DNA of 64,000 bases, taken from Strigops habroptila (lineage: Eukaryota; Chordata; Aves; Psittaciformes; Psittacidae). The stretch's first letter is position 1; each line of letters begins with the position of its first letter. Below are positions 1 through 24,979 of the stretch, piece after piece. The stretch is from the NCBI RefSeq assembly GCF_004027225.2, contig NC_044298.2, positions 917,537 through 981,536 of the forward strand. Reading direction: 5' to 3'. The notes beneath the pieces were generated by a model that was not told where the DNA came from, did no database searches, and saw only the letters and a program-made list of their open reading frames with translations. Made by a program: the position numbers and the translations under genes.

Positions 1-157
1 CATGGGCCATCCCGGTGTGTGTCCCCCCCCCCCGGCCCCACATGGGCCATCCCGCAGCGCCCCCCCCCCCCCGCCTCCTTCCCGCCTCCCGCCACGGCGG
101 GTGGCTGCTCCCCGTCTCCACGGCAACCGCCGGGCGGGGCGGGGCGGGGCGGGGAAG

Positions 158-165
158 TGACGTCA
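158..165 (+). promoter_or_regulatory. TPM3: CRE and GC boxes before the TPM3 short-isoform exon
   Basis: A perfect palindromic CRE (TGACGTCA) lies about 63 bases before the TPM3 exon 1b start codon. Directly upstream (about 133-155) is a run of overlapping GGGGCGGGG Sp1-type boxes and there is no TATA box. This is the expected make-up of a constitutive CpG-island promoter for the non-muscle tropomyosin transcript. Factor binding is inferred from the motifs only. Confidence 0.6.
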
Positions 166-227
166 GCGGCGGTCGGTGGGGCCGCGGCGGTGCGTTCCGG
201 GGTGTCGGGGCGCGGCGGGGCCGGAGC

Positions 228-14519
<14,292 letters not shown>

Positions 14520-15577
14520 TGGATCCCCACCACTGCCTCTGCCACGCCATGCCCGCGCCGGCCCAGCCGCTGCTGGCCTCTAACCCTTGCGCCCAGAGTT
14601 TACTTCTTGTTGCCAACTTGACCAAACGCAGCTCTTCCCCCTGGCCTCAGGGTTAAAGGCCATCATCAGGTTGGGCAGAGCTTCAAACGACGTTATTAAG
14701 GGAAATGAGCAATGCAATAATGTTTGGGAGCATGTTTTGAGATGTACACATTTTGTAAGTACCTTTTCTTTTTGTAGTAACCAGTGTGAACATTCCAAGT
14801 AACCAGTGAGGCTGCTGAGCTGCACTCAAAGCTCTTGGCTTTACAATTGGGTATTAACCTCCTGTTAACCAGCTCTGGGCCACCCTGCCTTGGCCAGGGA
14901 GGAAGGAGGGGGTGGCGCATGGCTCCGGCTGTGGGCCACCCCATGGGAGCAGCTGGGATAGGGATGCGAGCCTGTTGGGAGAACTTCCTTTCCAGGAGCC
15001 TGTTTGCCAAAAGAGCAGTTCAGTTTCTCAGCTTTAAGGGTAACTCTCTGTTGTGGAGAAGCAACCTGGGTGGAAGGAGCCGCCTTTTACAGCCAGGCTG
15101 TTCCCTGAGCGGCTGAACCTTCACAGGGGTTGTTTCTCTTCCCCCTCACTGTTGGCCACTTCCCCTTGGAGAAGCCACGGCCCCTCTAACCCGTTGCTAC
15201 ACAGGAGCTGAACTTGCCTTCACCGAGTGCTGACGCACCAAGCTTCAGCGCTCGGTGCTGGCTGGCGCTCAGCAGCTTGACTACAACAGCCTTGTTCTCT
15301 TGGAGAAGCTCTTTTTGCCTACCCCAAGGGAGGGAACCGAGGCCTTCCCCCCTGGCCAGGAGTGCTCTTAGTGTCTTAATAAGGTACAAGCCATCTTGCT
15401 GTGCATTGCTGACGTGTCGCTGTGAGGTGTGAGTGTGGAGACGTGTCAGGCTCACGGTGTGTAGCTTCTCGTGTGAGCATGCTGCCTGGTTGTAGCCGGT
15501 TTAGGGGCCAAGCCGGAGAAAAGAACCTTATCAAGTGTTTTGATACTAAATGGAACAATTGTCTTACTGTCTTTTGA

Positions 15578-15583
15578 AATAAA
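15578..15583 (+). terminator. TPM3: Poly(A) signal of TPM3 (distal)
   Basis: AATAAA after the 9d exon. From here to the DCST1 poly(A) signal (15584-15948) there is only G-rich spacer with no recognised feature. Confidence 0.8.
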
Positions 15584-15948
15584 CCCCCTCCCTCCACACT
15601 GCCGTGGGGATTCCCTGGGGGGGGGAACCAGGGTGCAGGGAAGGTGAGGCCGAGCTCATCTGCTCCTCTGTTGCCTTTAGGGGTGAGTTCTCCCCCTTAG
15701 GGCCGAGGTGGTGTCGCTGCCTTCAGCTTGAGCAGGGGCTGCTGCTCCTGTTGTCTCTGGTGAACAAGGGAGTGGTGGGGGGGGAAAAGGCTGGGGGGAG
15801 TGTTGAGAAGGGGGGGAACAGGGGCTAAGGGAGGGGGTAGGGAGGGGCTTGGAACGGGATGAGCTTTGAGGTCCCCCTTCCAGCGCCTTTCCTCCCTCCC
15901 TCCCCTGGACCCCACTCGCGCTGCACCCGCGGGGGGGGTCTCACACAC

Positions 15949-15954
15949 TTTATT
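15949..15954 (-). terminator. DCST1: Poly(A) signal of DCST1
   Basis: AATAAA on the minus strand only 11 bases beyond the DCST1 stop codon, implying a very short 3'UTR. Confidence 0.75.
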
Positions 15955-15965
15955 GCCTCAGGCCC

Positions 15966-18900
15966 TCAGCCCGCGTACCCCGCGCCCTCGTCGCTGCTGT
16001 CGGCGTCGAGGCCGTGCTCCGGGGGGGCGCAGGCCAGGCAGCCGCGGCCCGCCTCGCGCCAGCACTGCCGGCAGTACGGGGCGGCGCAGGCGGGCGCGGG
16101 GCAGGCAGGCTCGGGGGGCCCCACACGCACCCCGCACACGGTGCAGCTCCGGCGCGTCCAGCGGCGCAGCCACGGCCAGCGGCGGCAGCACCAGCGCGCC
16201 AGCACCGTGCCCTGCGGATGGAGCCGTGTGGGGCTGAGCCCCACGGCGGAACAGACCCCTGCGGGGTCGGGGAGGGGGACACGGTGAAGCCCCACTCACC
16301 AAGCCCGGGGGCTGCCGTGCCCGCTGGACGACGCGCTTCCGCTGGCGCCGGATGAAGTCCAGGCGCTGCTGCAGCAGCTTGTTGTAGAGGTAGAGCACGC
16401 GGCTCTTCTCCCGCTGCCAACACCATGAGCCCACCCCAAGGTTAGGGTCTAGGTTATGGGCTCACCCCAAAACCCGCCCCCCGCACCGAGGGGCTGCCGT
16501 TCACCTTGGGGAAGTAGAAGGCGGCGATGGCGCGGCGCAGGCGGTACGTGTAGACCTGGGCCAGGCAGAGCAGCGCCAGCACGGCCAGGGGCAGGCAGCT
16601 GCCCACGTACTGCTGCTGGCTCATGCTGCGGGGCCGCGGCAGGCACACTGGGGACACGCAGCGGCGCTGAGCCCCCTGCTCAGGCCGTGGAGCTGGGATG
16701 GGCGAGGGGGGGTCCATCCCCCTGAGGAGGGCGGCTCACCCAAGTTGGACGTCTCCAGCAGGGTGTCGGAGGAGGTGTTGAGGGCCCCGATGGTGCTGCG
16801 CAGGAGCCGGGCCATCAGGGACTTGCCCATAACGTGGATGGACAAGTGGTGGCTGCCTGTGAGAGCACGTGGAGCTGTGGAGGGACACGCACACCACACA
16901 CCACACACCCCCCCTTGCGTTGCTGTGGGCACGGTGGGGCTGGGGGCTCACTGTGGAAGGAGTATTGCACGAAGGAGTGCTGCTGGATGGTGCTGAGCAT
17001 GCTGACCAGCACGTGGTCCATGCCGCAGGCCAGCAGGAGGAAGAGCAGGGGCGGGATGCACTCCAGCAGCTCCAGCACCTGCGGGGAGCAGCATCTGCCG
17101 CAGCCTGTCCTGCAGCCCCCCCCCTCCCCGGCTGCCCCGGACCACCCCCCCCCAGCCCCTCACCATGTTCTGCAGCTCCAGCGGCTGCACCATGGGCCGG
17201 CACGGGAAGATGAAGGCCGAGGCCTCCGCACGGAGCAGCGGCAGCAGCATCCGCTTGTGCTGGGGAAGGGGCCGGGGCAGCTCAGTGCAGCCCCCACGGC
17301 CCCCACGGCCCCGGTGCGGGGCCACCCGCATCCCCCCCTCACCTCCTTCCTGCGGCGGGCGTCGATCTGGCGGAAGTAGGTGGTGATGTAGAGGTTGTCG
17401 TAGGAGATGTCCTGGCAGTACCGCTTGGTGTAGGAGAAAGCCCTGGCAAGAGAGGGGGGGTCCAGGGACCGGCTCTCCAGGACCCCCCCCTTGTCCTCGT
17501 GCCTTTCCCCCCACCCCAGACCTGCTGCCAAAAGAAGACCCTGCCCCCTCGGTGCCTGAACCCCGCGTGCCCCCCACGCCAAGGCTCACGCGATGAAGAC
17601 GAGGATGAAGGAGAAGGAGAGCAGCAGCCGGAAGATGGAGAAGGTCTGGCCCAGGCGGGCGCTGTGCTCCTGGAGGTGCGAGGTCACCTCCTCCATCAGC
17701 TGCTCCGCTGACACGTTGGTGGTGACCGACAGCATCTCGCGGTGCTCCTCCTGCAGCGCGGGGGCTGTGGGTCCAGCCGGGTCCCAGCCCAGCCTGGCCC
17801 CATGCGGAGGGGACGCAGCACCCACCTGGAAGACCACGCTGGCGCTGAACTCCTGGCTGAGGTTGCTGACTGAGTTGTTCACCATGTCGTATGTCTGCCC
17901 GAAGTTGCCCTCCACGGGGATCTTGTCCCTGCACCAGCTATTCATAACTGTGGGACACAGCGGGGTGATGCTGGCACTGCCTCAACACAGGGTGACCAGG
18001 GCAGGGGTCCCCCACGCCACCCACCCTTCACAATGTGGCAGAGGAACTTAAACTTCATGGGCAGGCAGAGGAGGTGGTTGATGAGGGGCACGAATATCAG
18101 TGCCATGCAAGCATCGTACTTGGTGTCGAACCAGTCCCGGCAGCGCTGCATGCCCAGCTCGATCACACCTGACGGGCAGGAGCCTGAGCTGATGCAGCCC
18201 CAGCCCCACCATCCCGGACACCACGTGTGGTGCCCGGTAAGGCTGGTGCCAGGGGGTGCAGCGCCCATTCCCCTGCTCACTGTCGCAGCGCAGTTTGGTC
18301 TTGGTCTCATAGAGCTGCTGGGTGCTGGGTGCCGGCTGCGGCTCGGCGCGCCGGGACTGCCGCAGGTCGTACCCGGCCTCGCTGGCCACCTCCTCATTGA
18401 GCCCCACGAAGGCGTGTGAGATGTTCTGCACCTCGGAGTTCAGTGTCTGCCCGCTCCGCTGCCGTAAGGGGGGGACACACAGAGGCTTGACCCGGCTCCG
18501 CGCAGCCCCCCGCCGCCCGCCCCAGCACCCTGCCTCACCGCCATGTCCTCCATCACCTTGCGCAGGGGTGCCGTGGACACGTGCCACAGCATGCGGCTGT
18601 GGTTGACCTGCAGCTCCGCCACGCAGCCCAGCGAGCGCGTCACCTCCTCCAGGTTGTGCCAGATGTTGGCCACAGGCCCTGGCGCCGGCAAGCGGGGGGC
18701 TCAGACCCCTTGGGACCCTATGGGGGGGACGGGGATGCAGTGGGGGGACCTACCGTTGTAGATGGCAGCGAGGACGAGGGAGAGGACGTAGACCCGACCC
18801 TCCTTGCCGACGAATTTGGGGGCCACGAGCAGGCTGGCGCAGCGGAAGTGGGGGGACGTGGCCCAGCCCAAGGCAGTCACCCCTGCGGGAGCGTGGAGCT

Positions 18901-19425
18901 GTCCCCATGGTCCCATAGAGAACCCCCCCGGGGCTCCCAATGGTGCCCATCACCCCAGAAAGTGCCTCCCGGCCCCATCCTCACCTGCCAGCCCGTAGGA
19001 GAGCTGCATCTTGCGTGTCTCCGTGATGTTCATGGGGATGATGAGGAGCTGGCAGAGCCCTGGAACAGCCGCGGATGCTCCCTGAGCCCCCGGTGCGACC
19101 GGCTCCCCGCCGCGCCTGGCACCGGGAGCACTCACCGAGGCCGAGGAGGGTCCCGACGCCAGCGCCCAGGAAGAACTTGCTGCAGCGGTGCTGGTCCGGC
19201 CGGCTCCAGAGGAACCGGCTGCACGGGGCCGGCAGCAGCGAGACCACCGCTCGCTGCAGGGCTGGGTGGGGAGGGAGGCGTCAGCCCGGCCCCCTCCCGG
19301 TGCCCGCGGGCAGCCCTGGCCGGGAGCGGGGCGGGAGGGATCTCACTCGTGTTGGGCGGCTTCTGCCTCCTGCGCGCCTCTGCCCCAGCCCAGCGCTCTC
19401 GCCCGGGGGCCTTCCCCGGCTCCAT
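15966..19425 (-). CDS. DCST1: DC-STAMP domain-containing protein 1
   Basis: Multi-pass membrane protein of the DC-STAMP family, linked to sperm-egg fusion and to ubiquitin-ligase activity in mammals. Sixteen exons, all in phase: 19425-19347, 19261-19136, 19059-18985, 18882-18754, 18678-18539, 18458-18281, 18168-18025, 17947-17826, 17750-17590, 17442-17343, 17259-17164, 17078-16952, 16856-16740, 16647-16505, 16413-16300, 16211-15966. The total is 698 residues (human about 706). Diagnostic stretches are [31 protein letters not shown] and [14 protein letters not shown], which match DCST1 better than DCST2. The C-terminus has a RING-like cysteine cluster (C-x2-C pairs) and ends GYAG as in mammals. 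Hydrophobic helices are visible in exons 9, 12 and 14. The gene lies tail to tail with TPM3 and head to head with NEU1. Confidence 0.95.
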
Positions 19426-19454
19426 GGCTCCGTGCCCCGTCCTGGCGGCAGAGG

Positions 19455-19690
19455 GATGCTCCCCCGGTACCGACAACAGCGGGATGCTGCCTGGTACCGA
19501 CAACAGCGGGATGCTGCCCCGGTACCGACAACAGCGGGATGCTGCCCCGGTACCGACAACAGCGGGATGCTGCCCTGGTACCGACAGTAGCGGGATGCTG
19601 CCCCGGTACCGACAACAGTGGGATGCTCTTCTAGAACCAACAACGGTGGAATGCTCGCCTGGCACCGACAACAGTGAGGTGCTCCCCTGG
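19455..19690 (+). repeat. 28-bp minisatellite between DCST1 and NEU1
   Basis: About eight tandem copies of a unit of roughly 28 bases containing CGGTACCGACAACAGCGGGA, drifting towards the 3' side. It sits immediately upstream of the DCST1 start codon. The rest of the spacer, 19691-20152, shows no other gene. Confidence 0.9.
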
Positions 19691-20152
19691 AACCAGCACA
19701 CTGAGCTGCTCGTTCAGCCTGCTGTATCCCTGTGCCTGGAGCCTGAGAGAGCCCCAGGAGCCTGGGGGAGCGCAGCCCAGCATGGGGCTGGTCTCATGGC
19801 TGGGCCGGAGCGGCCAGGGCCGGAGCACTTGGGCTCTGTCAGCGGTTTAGGAAGCAAAGGGGTGCAGTGTGAGCCTCGTGGCTAAATGGGTGTCCCTTAT
19901 TCCGTTGTATTTTCAGTCTCTATACACATAATATCAATTAAATTCTGGATAAAACACTTAATCCCAATCCTGCACAAACATTCCCGATTCAGCCGGTTTA
20001 AACCTTGGCTCTGCGGCCCCACTCCCCGGCCGTTGCCGCTTTAAGGCTCGGGGCCGCTCGCTCCAGCCGAGTGTTGCCCTTTTAATGTTTAGTCCCCGCC
20101 CCCCCTGCGGGGCGGTGTCCGGTGACTCCGGCAGCGCCTTAAAGGGGCCGCG

Positions 20153-23100
20153 ATGGGTCCGGGCCGGCTCCTCCCGGGGCTGCTCCTCGCGATCGGCGCC
20201 GCCGCGCGCTGGGTCGCGACCCCCGACACGGTAACGAGGGGGCGGGGCTATGGCAGGACCCGCCCACTCCCCCCGTGCCCCGCCCACATCCTGGGGTTCC
20301 CCCGCACCCCCTTTGTCCCCCATAATTGCCCCCCCCCATTGCCCCCAGGACCCCTCTTTCCCCCATTAATGCCCTCCTGACCCCCCGAAGTTCCTTCCCC
20401 CCCCCCTTGACCCCCCCAATACCCCCAGCACACCCCAGGGCCCCCCAATACCCACCATTGTCCTCTTGCTTCCATTAAAACCCCGCTTCCCATCGCCGAC
20501 CCCCCAAATCCCCCTCTCGGGACCCCCAACTCCCTGCTTTACCCCCCTTTATTTTCCCCCATGAACCCCCCCCGAGACCCCATAACCCTCCTTGTTCCCC
20601 CCATAACTCCCCTTGCGCCACCCATGAACCCCCCCGACCCTGCCAATACCCCCAATGTCCCCCTATAGCCCCCCAACACTCTTCTTTCCCCCATTAACGC
20701 CTTCCCGACCCCTCCAAAACTCCTTGACCCCCCCCAATACCCCCTGCAGACCCCCCCTATTGCCCTTTTCACCCCTCTTGCTCCCCATTAGACCCCCCCC
20801 CTCCCGACCCCATTTGTGTGTCCCCCCCCCAGGTGCGGCCGCGGGTGGTGCGGGAGCAGCTGCTGTGGGTGAGCGGGGAAGGGCACGGGGGGGTCCACAC
20901 GTTCCGGGTGCCTCTCGTGGCCGCCACCCGCGGGGGGGCGCTGCTGGCCTGCGCCGAGGGTCGCAAGCGCTCGGCCGCCGACGTGGGGGCCAAGTTCATC
21001 GCCTGCCGCCACTCCCCCGATGGAGGTGGGCCGGGGGGGGGGGGACACCACAAGAGGTTGTTGGGGGGGATTTGGGGGGGTCTGAGGGGGAATGGTGGGG
21101 GGGGAAAAGGAGTTTTGGAGGGGTCGGGGGAGCATTGATGCGGGGGAAAGAGGGGTGTTGGGGGGCTATAGGGGGTATTGGCAGGGTCAAGGTGGTTAAT
21201 GGGGGGGCACAAGGGAGGTTGTGGGGGGGACAAGATGGTTGTGGGGTCTCGGGGGGGTTCAGTGGGGGGTCTAAGAGGTTGCTGGGAGGGGGGCTGAAGG
21301 AGATTTAGGGGGTCTGAGACATCCTTGGGGGGTTCTGAGGGTTCCTGAGGGGGGGGATCTGGGGGGTGTTGGAGAGAACTTGGGTGGGGAGGACTGAGAG
21401 CTCCCTGGGGGGGGTCTGGGGGCGCTTGGGGTCGCCTGGAGGGTTTTGGGTCCTTGGGGGATCATGGGGCTTGGGGGGCATTCAGGGGGGGTCCGACCAT
21501 GTCTCCCCCCCCCCCCCCAGGTGCGACGTGGGGCCCAACGCGGGTGGCAGCGGATGATGGCTCGGCAGCGGATGGGCTGAACCTGGGGGCGCTGGCGGTG
21601 GCAGGGGACGAGGTGCTGCTGCTGTTCGCCCGCTGCGCCCACCCCCCCCAGGCCTGCGGCCCCCCCAGCACCCACCTCCTGCGGAGCCGCGATGGCGGCC
21701 TCTCATGGGGACCCCCCCAGAACCTCTCGGGGGTGGTTGGCAGCGAGGTGTTTGCCCCAGGGCCTGGCTATGGCATCCAGGTACAAGGGGATATGGGGGG
21801 GGTCAAGTGGGGGGATTTGAGGGGACCCAGGCATTAAGGCTTGGGGAAGGGGTTTGGGTGGAACCCTGGGGTGGGGGATGTGGAGCTTTGGGGGGGGGGG
21901 GGGGCGCTTGGGGGGACCCAGGATTCCATCTGGGGTTGGTGCTTGGAGGTTTGGGGCCTGGGGGCACACAGGGATTGGGGGGGGGGGGACGACCTTGGGG
22001 ATGTGTGGGGTGATAACCCCAAAATCCAGGGGTCTGGGGGGACCCCAGTGCCCAGAGAAGGGGTCAGAAGGGACCCAGGCATCGAGGAACAGGGGGGAGC
22101 CGGGGTGCAGGGGGGATGCGGGAGGCAGCACAGGGGCGCACACACAGGGTGTCTGTGCCCCCCCCCCCGCGCAGAAGCAGCATGCGCCGGGCCGCGGGCG
22201 CCTGGTCTTCTGTGGCCACGGGACGCTGGAGAGGGACGGGGTCTCACTGCTGCTGAGTGACGACGGGGGGCTGCGGTGGCGGCGGGGGGGGGCACTGCCC
22301 GCCATCCCCTTCGGGGCCCCCCGCCACCCCCGAGATTTCACCCCCGATGAGTGCCAGGTAGGAGGGAAAGGGCGAAAATGGGGGGGGGGGGAGTGGGGGA
22401 TCCTCATTTTGGGGGGCAGAGGTGGGACCCCACAATTTAAGGGGTAAATGGGGGCCAGCCCCTCTCTTTTGGAGGGTCTTGGGCAGTGACACCCCCCCCC
22501 CCCCCACTTCGTGGCCCCGCAGCCCTATGAGCTGCCCGACGGCTCCATCGCCGTCAACATCCGGAACCAGAACTCGTACCGGTGCCGGTGCCGGATGGTG
22601 GCGCGGAGCTGGGACGGCGGCGAGACCCTGCCCCCCGCAGCCGTCACCTTCGATCCCGCCCTGGTGGACCCCGCGGTGGCCGCCGGGGTCCTGGTCACCG
22701 GGGACCTCGTGTTCTTCAGTAACCCCGCACACGAGAGCCAGCGTGAGTGCGGGGCTTAGGCTGGGGAGGGGGGGGCCTGGCTGCTGAGCGGTGCCCCCCT
22801 TAACGCCCCCCGATGTCCCCCGAGCCCCCCTGCGGGCTCCCCATTGCTGCCATATCTTATTAGCCTCTCTCTAATTCCCCATTAATACTCACCCTAGACT
22901 CCCAAAGTCCCCCCGGGGCCCCTCAGCACCCTCCTTTGCTCCTCTGACACCCCCAAGACCTCACGCTTCTCTTTACCCCCCCTTTCACCCCCAATGGGGG
23001 GCCCCATAGCCCCACAACACCCCTCTTCGCCCCCATTAATGCTCTCCTGACCCCTCCCAAGCTCCTTGTCCCTCACCCACTACCCTCCCTTGACCCCCTC

Positions 23101-23537
23101 TTAATGCCCCCAGCACACCCCAAGGCCCCCCAGTACCCACCACTGCCCCTTGGCCCTCCTCTTCCTTCCCATTAAACCCCTCCCGGGCCCCCCAAGTCCT
23201 TGCTTTACCCCCCCATTGCCTGCAGGGCATGGGGCTGGTGGGCGTGGCTTAGGGGGTGGGCGTGGCTTCGGGGTGGGCGTGGCTTAACAGCTGCTGGCTC
23301 CTCCCCTCCCAACCAGGGGTGAACCTGACCCTGCGCTGGAGCTTCACCAACGGCACCACGTGGTGGGGGCGTGGCCTGCAGGTGTGGGCGGGGCCCAGCG
23401 GGTACTCTTCAATGGCGGCCCCGCCCCCGGACGCTCAGGGACACGCCCCCTTCCTCTACCTCATCTATGAGAAGGGGCGGAGCCTCTCCACCGAGACCAT
23501 CTCATTGGCCACCATCAGCATCGCTGGGGGCCCCTGA
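20153..23537 (+). CDS. NEU1: Lysosomal sialidase (neuraminidase 1)
   Basis: Exo-alpha-sialidase that removes terminal sialic acid from glycoconjugates; in mammals it works in the lysosome bound to cathepsin A. Six exons, phases exact: 20153-20230, 20833-21025, 21521-21780, 22175-22357, 22523-22742, 23317-23537. Length is 384 residues (human 415). There is an N-terminal signal peptide. An FRVP motif (the FRIP arginine motif) follows [10 protein letters not shown], and Asp boxes read [16 protein letters not shown] and [18 protein letters not shown] and [12 protein letters not shown] are nearly identical to human NEU1. N-glycosylation sequons NLS, NLT and NGT are present. The C-terminus ends SIAGGP and lacks the YGTL lysosomal sorting motif of human NEU1. 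NEU1 is an MHC class III gene in human. Homology to NEU2/3/4 is far weaker. Confidence 0.96.
20370..20820 (+). repeat. C-rich degenerate repeat in NEU1 intron 1, related to intron 5
   Basis: Loosely repeated CCCCCATTAATGCCCTCCTGACCCC-like units, each drifted. Recognisably related copies recur in NEU1 intron 5 around 22860-23220, so one minisatellite family seeded two introns of the same gene. Confidence 0.6.
23236..23286 (+). repeat. Three tandem GGGCGTGGCTT motifs
   Basis: Three copies of GGGCGTGGCTT within 50 bases at the end of NEU1 intron 5. The reverse complement AAGCCACGCCC recurs upstream of JTB and once upstream of CYP21. The core CCACGCCC resembles KLF/GC-box sites. Confidence 0.6.
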
Positions 23538-23575
23538 CCACGCCTCTCGGTGCGGCCGCCCTCCCGCCTTTCCTC

Positions 23576-23581
23576 AATAAA
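23576..23581 (+). terminator. NEU1: Poly(A) signal of NEU1
   Basis: AATAAA 38 bases after the NEU1 stop codon. Confidence 0.85.
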
Positions 23582-23693
23582 GCGATCGGCTCAACCCGCG
23601 GCTGCGTCACTGCTTGGGGGGCGTGGCCTCCGTCGCCATAGCGACGGGCTCTTCGTGATGGCTCAAGGACCAGCCGCGGGTCCCCGTCCCGGG

Positions 23694-23719
23694 GGATGGA
23701 TGGATGGATGGATGGATGG
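23694..23719 (+). repeat. (GGAT)n microsatellite
   Basis: Six GGAT units just downstream of NEU1. Confidence 0.85.
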
Positions 23720-23839
23720 AGCCTTCCCCCAGCCCCAGCTTTGGCTTGGGCAGAGGAGTCCCCCCACTGCGGGGCAGGTCTCTGACAGCTTCTGGTCCAG
23801 CGCAGGTCCCAGCTCTGTGCGTTGGACATTGACAGGAGC

Positions 23840-24800
23840 AGCCGAACCAGCCACGGACTCGCTGCTTTTGGCCGAAATACCCTAATAAATCAGTCTTGAT
23901 TACTGCTTCTGAAAGGAATCATCCTCTGATGTGCAGTATCCCGGCTGGTACTGGAGAAGAGAAGCTCATAGCAGCCATCCAGTATCTGAAGGGGGCTACA
24001 AGGATGTTGGGGAGGGACTCTGCATCAGGGACTGGAGTGATAGGACAAGGGGTGATGGGTTCAAACTGAAACAGGGGAAGATGAGGTTTGATATAAGGCA
24101 GAAGCTCTTCCCTGTGAGGGTGCTGAGGCACTGGAATGGGTTGCCCAAAGAAGTTGTGGATGCTCCATCCCTGGCAGTGTTGAAGGCCAGGTTGGATGGA
24201 GTCTTGGGTGACATGGTCTAGCGTGTGGTGTCCCTGCCCACGGCAGGAGGCTTGGAACTAGGTGATGTTTAAGGTCCTTTCCAACCCTAACTATTCTGTG
24301 ATTCTATAATTTGAGTGCGCTTCATGTGCAAAAGGCATTTTCAATGGGCTCTGGCTCTGGTGTCTCAGCATCAGAGGACAAGAGCAGCCCCAGCGCTGCC
24401 CCTGTCTGTCCCACAGAGCTGCTCTGCATGACCTGAGCACCAGCTCATCACAGGCTGCATCCTGTATCTGCATCCAAGCCTCTGCACAAAGCAGCTCCAG
24501 CCAGGAATGGGAGCTGTGGACCACAGCCGGGAGCAGACGCTGTGCTGGGACTCACCAGCAGGGCAAGGTGTGAGACGAGGTGCCTGGTCCCTTCCTGCTG
24601 TGGAGGCTACAGCACGTCCAGGTGGGGCTTTAAGGCCTCAGCTTCCCAAGCAGTGCAGCTGACAGAGGGGAATACACCATCCGAGTGTTGCTTTCTCTGG
24701 GTCTTTCAAAATATCCTTTGGAGCTTTAGGTATCTTTTGGGAATACTCCCCTATTTTAGCTTCGTATGTTCTCCTTCTAAGACGTTAACGGACGGTGGAG
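23840..24800 (-). pseudogene. Decayed tandem copy of the 3' part of the unrecognised membrane-protein gene
   Basis: 23840-23950 matches 24900-25025 (the 3' end and terminal codons of the gene below), and 24306-24800 matches about 25870-26310 (its intron 4). The middle, including the equivalent of the transmembrane exon, is replaced by a CR1 element at 23951-24305. In this copy the equivalent of the TAG stop reads TTTCAG, so the frame runs on. It cannot encode the full tail and is best read as a broken segmental duplicate. Confidence 0.8.
23951..24305 (+). mobile_element. CR1 LINE 3' end (sense)
   Basis: Typical CR1 3' terminal sequence: GGTTCAAACTGAAACAGGGG, then GAGGGTGCTGAGGCACTGG, TTGAAGGCCAGGTTGGATGG and a tail ending AACTATTCTGTGATTCTAT. 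It is 5' truncated and sits inside the decayed tandem copy. Confidence 0.93.
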
Positions 24801-24966
24801 CTCTGTTTGTGCAGAAGAGCCCCAGCACCAGCTTTGTGTCCTGGCTCTTTGGATGTGGGAGCAGGGGCCGCGCGTTCACATTCTCATAGCCATACATGTA
24901 CTTAGAAGCAGCCTTACCAGCCACGGACTCTCTTCTTTTGGCCAAAAATACCAGAATATATAGGTA

Positions 24967-24972
24967 TTTATT
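24967..24972 (-). terminator. Poly(A) signal of the unrecognised membrane-protein gene
   Basis: AATAAA on the minus strand, 7 bases past the predicted TAG stop. If used, the 3'UTR is only a few tens of bases. Confidence 0.6.
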
Positions 24973-24979
24973 GTTGCTT

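Noticed and set aside
19426-20152. A DCST2 gene divergent from DCST1
   Set aside because: No DC-STAMP-like exons in either frame set; the spacer is a minisatellite and the NEU1 promoter.
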